A DNA stretch of 9,121 nucleotides. It comes from Cyanobacteria bacterium UBA7694 (GTDB taxonomy: Bacteria; Cyanobacteriota; Sericytochromatia; UBA7694). The stretch lies in NCBI GenBank assembly GCA_002482705.1, contig DLGM01000189.1:16823-25943 (forward strand). The letters run 5' to 3'. Shown piece after piece: positions 6,226 to 9,121 of this stretch (its first letter is position 1; each line of letters starts with the position of its first letter). Below the pieces are notes generated by a model. The model did no database searches and was not told the DNA's origin. It saw only the letters and a program-made list of their open reading frames with translations. The position numbers were made by a program, and so were the translations under genes.

Positions 6226-7311
6226 ATGAGAGGACACATTTTGCTTCTTTTGTTGGCACTGAATGCCTGTACTTCTGCCCCCGTTGCCGTGCCGACTCCC
6301 GCTCCTTCTGCCAGTGCAACTGCGCTTCCTTCCCCCTCTCCTTCCCCGGATTTACCCCGTCCGACGGCACCCCCGGGCCTGTCCGGCCCCCAGGTCAAGG
6401 CCGTTGTACTTCCCACCAGCACCCTTTCCTTCCAGCTTACCTTCACAGAAGCGATGGACCCAGATTCTGTGCGCGAAAGCGTCTCGATTCACCTTTTGCA
6501 GGATGCCCGCCTCAGTTGGCAGTCAGGAGCACAAGGCGTATTTGAAGCTTTAATCGGTCAACCTATCCACGCCGATATTCCCATCGAGGAAAGGCCGTTA
6601 ATCATGACGGGTAAAGACTTTGACATCAACTGGAATAGCGATGAAACCGAGTTTACCTTGGGCGTTCGCGCCACGGTTCTGTCCGAGGCGGCCACCTTGG
6701 TGACCGACAAAAATCCCCAGTTTGCGCCGCGATATGCTCTCAGCTTTTGTGCCCAAGGCAAAAAACAGACCTTGCAGGGCCGCCAAGGGGATGTCCGCAG
6801 GGCAGGATGGTTTCAAAGCACGGAAAATCCTGATTTTGTGCCTTTTCAAATCACGCCCCCATCCACGCCTCCCCACCTGAGGGGCGTTGGCATCGAACCG
6901 CAAGGTTTAATCCTCGAATTTGGCACGCCGATTGGGCAAGCGACCCCTTGGGGGGCTGTGAGCAGCGCCAATCCAGCTCTGAATCCGGATTTGGCCAGCC
7001 GTGTGACAAACCCAGCCCATTACCGGGTGCGCGTATATCGCGGCAGTTTTCAAGGACAAATAGACGCCGACTATCTGTGGGCACAAGTGTCTGGATCCAG
7101 CGCTGTTTTAGCTGCCGGGTTTGGAACTGAACCTTTGTATCGGCTTTATTTGCGTGCTGATAAGCCCCTCTTCTCGAACCAAAGTTATGTGGAAGTTGAA
7201 GTGGTCGGCGATGTGAAAGATGTCTGGGGCAATAGCCTCAAGGGTCTGACTTTCAGACAGCATCCGATATTTACTGACCCAAATCCCTTGATCATTGAAG
7301 CACCCCGGTGA
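6226..7311 (+). CDS. Gene D: lipoprotein with SbsA/Big_5-like Ig domains
   Basis: This 361-aa protein starts at ATG 6226, 7 nt after AGGAG (6214-6218). An upstream in-frame ATG at 6148 would add 26 hydrophilic residues before the signal peptide and has no good ribosome site. The signal peptide ends in LNAC (Cys15, followed by Thr), and a tether of Pro, Ser, Ala and Thr runs to ~52. The first domain (~57-180) opens with LSFQLTFTEAMDPDSVRESVSI, has NWNSDETEFTLGV and ends at YALSFCAQG. This is the layout of Big_5 (SbsA Ig-like) domains. A second strand-rich part (~215-361) has LILEFGTPIG, RLYLRADKPL and VKDVWGNSL, the last resembling the D..GN.L end of such domains. It is probably an outer-membrane or surface lipoprotein with a structural or adhesive role. 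It sits inside the decayed fourth cassette, between A4 and B4 remnants, and is not homologous to A, B or C. Confidence 0.85.
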   Translation: MRGHILLLLLALNACTSAPVAVPTPAPSASATALPSPSPSPDLPRPTAPPGLSGPQVKAVVLPTSTLSFQLTFTEAMDPDSVRESVSIHLLQDARLSWQSGAQGVFEALIGQPIHADIPIEERPLIMTGKDFDINWNSDETEFTLGVRATVLSEAATLVTDKNPQFAPRYALSFCAQGKKQTLQGRQGDVRRAGWFQSTENPDFVPFQITPPSTPPHLRGVGIEPQGLILEFGTPIGQATPWGAVSSANPALNPDLASRVTNPAHYRVRVYRGSFQGQIDADYLWAQVSGSSAVLAAGFGTEPLYRLYLRADKPLFSNQSYVEVEVVGDVKDVWGNSLKGLTFRQHPIFTDPNPLIIEAPR

Positions 7312-7334
7312 CAAAACACGCAACAATTCCCGCT

Positions 7335-7608
7335 ATTGTGTTCCTAGAGGTAGCTTCTGAATGTGTTTTGGGACTATATCAGGCTCTTTCTGGGACACAC
7401 GCTTTATCTGGGCCTTCGCTGCGGGTGAACCTGTTGCCCAACGGGCAGGGGTTTGTCTCTTGGGAGAGTGTGGCAGTTACTGGAAAAAGTTTCCATGTGC
7501 ACAGCCTCAAAGATTTTCAGCCCGTTGCTCCCCTGCGCTGGCCGGGGGAAACAAAGCCGATTCCTGACCCTGGCCCGGTGCCTACCCCCACACCTTGGAG
7601 CGGAATTT
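7335..7608 (+). pseudogene. Fused A-tail/B-tail remnant of cassette 4
   Basis: AGAGG (7346-7350) plus TTCTGAATG (7355-7363) reproduce the A-end/B-start junction of cassette 3. From about 7385 the sequence jumps to the last blade and tail of B (SGTHALSGPSLRVNLLPNGQ and on to PVPTPTP). Bases 7501-7594 differ from B3 at only 4 of 94 positions, so this part is recent or kept by gene conversion. The surviving ATG at 7361 reads out of frame with the B tail. Nearly all of B is deleted. An open frame from 7308 to 7625 crosses the remnant but has no signal peptide and no plausible start. The last part overlaps the 3' end of ptuB on the other strand. Confidence 0.75.
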
Positions 7609-8326
7609 TAGCGGGTGTACAATGATGGCGCTTTAAAGCCTTGCCAAGCGCTGTTGAAGAACATCTGATAGAGCAAAACAAAACGCGGAAAGTAGGACCG
7701 ACTGACCACTGACCACTGAGCAGCTGTGTTTCTTGTTGCTGTAGGGCTGTTAAGCGTCGTTGGTAAGCCGCTTTCTTTTTTAAAGGGCTTAAGGCTCCTT
7801 GTAATGCCTGACGACGAAGGGCTGTCAGTTCAGGGTGATCAAGCCCAAGGTTCACAATCGTTACTTGGGCTGCTAAATCAGTGTTCTGGGTCGCTTTTAT
7901 CTGTCCTCGGCTATTAAATGTAAAGCGTTGATGACATGCTGTGACTAAAGGTGAAACGAATAGGTGAGATTGGCTTGGAGCAGGCCAATCATCTTTTTTC
8001 TGTGCGCCATAAGGTGTTTTGCTTGGGGGATTGGGTGCAGGCCAACAGGCGACCAAGTTTGTGTAGGCCGCATCTTGGCCATAATGACAGTATTTTTGGG
8101 GTACAAGGTGCTCTAAGTGGAATTTATTACGGAGCTGGAGACCTGTATAGGCACAAAGTCCACCCTGTTCTTTGAGTAATTGCTGTTCTAGTGCATTTAA
8201 AACGGCTTTTGCTTTGCGTAATTCCTCATAATTACAGACCATACCAGGTGCTGGTGGAAAAGCTAAACGGGCTTGCCGCCATTGGGTCAGGGCTTGAGGG
8301 GGCGATTTCTTATGAATCTGACGCAT
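7517..8326 (-). CDS. ptuB: PtuB-like HNH endonuclease (TIGR02646 type) with altered C-terminus
   Basis: This 269-aa protein begins MRQIHKKSPPQALTQW, the usual opening of the TIGR02646/PtuB family. The EQGGLCAYTG (54-62), HLEHLVPQ (70-77), Y-TNLVAC (88-94) and PYGAQKK (105-111) blocks form the HNH core, with His73 and Asn90 as likely catalytic residues. The cysteine pairs of many relatives are replaced here (CAYT, YGA), so zinc binding is doubtful. INL/VNLGLDHPEL and a LFCSI segment (~216-220) complete the family pattern. It probably cuts nucleic acid during phage infection under control of PtuA. ATG 8326 is chosen over an in-frame TTG at 8368 because it starts the family motif; it overlaps ptuA by 17 nt. 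Residues ~244-269 are read from the antisense of the B-tail remnant and are Gly/Pro-rich, unlike the family. Whether it remains active cannot be seen. Confidence 0.8.
   Translation of the reverse strand: MRQIHKKSPPQALTQWRQARLAFPPAPGMVCNYEELRKAKAVLNALEQQLLKEQGGLCAYTGLQLRNKFHLEHLVPQKYCHYGQDAAYTNLVACWPAPNPPSKTPYGAQKKDDWPAPSQSHLFVSPLVTACHQRFTFNSRGQIKATQNTDLAAQVTIVNLGLDHPELTALRRQALQGALSPLKKKAAYQRRLTALQQQETQLLSGQWSVGPTFRVLFCSIRCSSTALGKALKRHHCTPAKIPLQGVGVGTGPGSGIGFVSPGQRRGATG
7701..7719. repeat. Short 7-bp tandem repeat inside ptuB
   Basis: ACTGACC occurs twice in tandem and is followed by a partial third copy (ACTGA). It encodes the LSGQWSV stretch of PtuB in the variable segment before the C-terminus. 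Expansion or loss of one unit would shift the frame. Confidence 0.5.
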
Positions 8327-9121
8327 CTGTGTCCGATGCCTCTGCTTGAAGGGCTGCAAGGGTTTCAAGGGTGCTATGCAAACGGGTTGTTTCGCCTGTT
8401 GCCCCGCCGAGGCGTGTTTCCAATTGTGTGAGATAACTTCTGGCTGTGTCTAGCTCGAAGTCATCTAACGCTTCTTCCACCTGATCCTGAAGTTGTTTGA
8501 TCTCTAGATTCACAGAACTGGCTTGACCGGGCATGATAAAGTCTAAAATCCAGTTACTGTCGGCACCGAAAGCGATACGAGGTTGTTGAATGCCTTGAGG
8601 AGTTAACAGCCTGATTTCTTCAGGGTTTAGTTCACCGATGACCTGTGCAGAATGCGAGGTGCAGACAAATTGTAAGCGCGGAAAGATACGCTTTAAATCG
8701 GTGGCTACCTGACGTTGCCAACGGGGGTGTAAATGGACATCCAGTTCGTCAATCAGAACAACCCCAGAACTGTTAAGCAGAATTCGCGGAAGTGGGTAAT
8801 CTTCAGCGGTTAAGGTATCCGCGGGTAATAAATGGGCGTTGAGCGTAACGATTTTGATGGCAATGTCTGCGACCAAAGCAAACATCATGCGTTGCCCGGC
8901 ACTCAGATTAGAAATGGGTTGAGATTTACCCTGGAGTTGCAGGATTAATTCGTCACGATCGGCATCAAACCAAAGATCTGTAGCATCTGGGATACATTCT
9001 AAAATAGCCAGTTTGACGACTTCATAACCAGGGCGTAATTGCCCACCTCTGGCGCCTGCCGCTGTCACTTCGCGATTAAACCAGGCTGTGATATCGCCAA
9101 AACGGATTCGTTCATTGAAGC
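8310..9121 (-). CDS. ptuA: PtuA-like ABC/AAA ATPase (5' end outside window)
   Basis: The minus-strand frame is open to the window edge, so 269 C-terminal residues are seen and the start and Walker A are missing. Visible in order are an RFGDITAWFNRE segment, LSAGQR (~72-77, the ABC signature), VVLIDELDVHLHP (~120-132, Walker B and D-loop) and CTSHSAQV (His156, switch His). A FGADSNWIL segment and a helical, acidic C-terminal part follow. This is the COG3950-like ATPase found with TIGR02646 HNH nucleases in Septu and in retron I-A (Ec78-type) systems. It would bind ATP, form a complex with PtuB and restrain or activate it. A GTG at 9066-9068 is in frame but lies within conserved sequence, so it is not the start. 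It ends inside the start of ptuB (17-nt overlap), indicating one transcript. It faces the lipoprotein genes convergently. Confidence 0.85.
   Translation of the reverse strand, partial: FNERIRFGDITAWFNREVTAAGARGGQLRPGYEVVKLAILECIPDATDLWFDADRDELILQLQGKSQPISNLSAGQRMMFALVADIAIKIVTLNAHLLPADTLTAEDYPLPRILLNSSGVVLIDELDVHLHPRWQRQVATDLKRIFPRLQFVCTSHSAQVIGELNPEEIRLLTPQGIQQPRIAFGADSNWILDFIMPGQASSVNLEIKQLQDQVEEALDDFELDTARSYLTQLETRLGGATGETTRLHSTLETLAALQAEASDTDASDS

Noticed and set aside
6009..6446. 145-codon minus-strand frame opposite gene D
   Set aside because: It is Gly/Ala-rich only because it mirrors the proline-rich tether of gene D, and it crosses the A4 remnant. No ribosome site or domain.
7308..7625. 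Plus-strand frame across the cassette-4 remnant as a real gene
   Set aside because: No signal peptide, unlike every B. The start overlaps the end of D, and the sequence is a join of A-tail and B-tail pieces.
7726..7917. Small plus-strand frame opposite ptuB
   Set aside because: It lies wholly antisense to the conserved nuclease gene and has no supporting signal.
8327..8368. TTG start giving a longer PtuB
   Set aside because: The added 14 residues precede the family's normal MRxIxK opening and lie deeper inside ptuA. ATG 8326 fits better.
9066..9121. GTG at 9068 as the ptuA start
   Set aside because: The frame continues upstream through RFGDITAWFNRE, which is ATPase-like sequence, so the gene is cut by the window.

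Overview
The window reads as accessory DNA from a diderm (Gram-negative type) bacterium. Nearly every plus-strand gene begins with a lipoprotein signal peptide, and none of the lipobox cysteines is followed by Asp. A Pro/Ser/Thr-rich tether follows the lipobox in the C genes and gene D. I cannot name the taxon. Base composition is mid-range, with an AT-richer patch inside the second propeller gene (about 1430-1830). There are no tRNA, rRNA, CRISPR or transposase genes.

Positions 1-5967 hold a tandem array of a three-gene lipoprotein cassette, here called A-B-C. A is a small lipoprotein of about 185-189 aa. B is a lipoprotein of about 500 aa with seven repeated GNG-type strand motifs, probably a beta-propeller. 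C is a small lipoprotein of about 180 aa with a Pro-rich linker and a two-cysteine domain, probably Ig-like. Cassette 1 is cut by the window edge and survives as an in-frame B-C fusion (1-612). Cassette 2 (678-3303) and cassette 3 (3363-5967) are complete. In both, A and B overlap by ATGA, and C starts 8 nt after B with its ribosome site on the B stop codon. C2 and C3 share a signal peptide and linker but have very different mature domains.

Positions 5968-7625 are a decayed fourth cassette. It holds a frameshifted A signal-peptide remnant (about 5993-6088), a second copy of a 17-bp palindromic block also found before cassette 2, an intact lipoprotein with SbsA/Big_5-like domains (6226-7311, gene D), and a fused A-tail/B-tail remnant (about 7335-7608). 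The remnant matches B3 closely.

Positions 7517-9121, on the minus strand, encode a defence pair. A PtuA-like ABC/AAA ATPase (5' end beyond the window) overlaps by 17 nt a PtuB-like HNH nuclease of the TIGR02646 type. This is the Septu or retron I-A effector arrangement, and any reverse transcriptase or ncRNA would lie past 9121. The last ~25 codons of ptuB are the antisense strand of the B-tail remnant, so the nuclease has acquired a new C-terminus at the junction with the lipoprotein array.

Working model (inference): A, B and C form an outer-membrane or surface complex. The locus amplifies, swaps C domains and deletes by recombination between copies, and it abuts an anti-phage island. The A-B-C cassette is the part I do not recognise from any described system.
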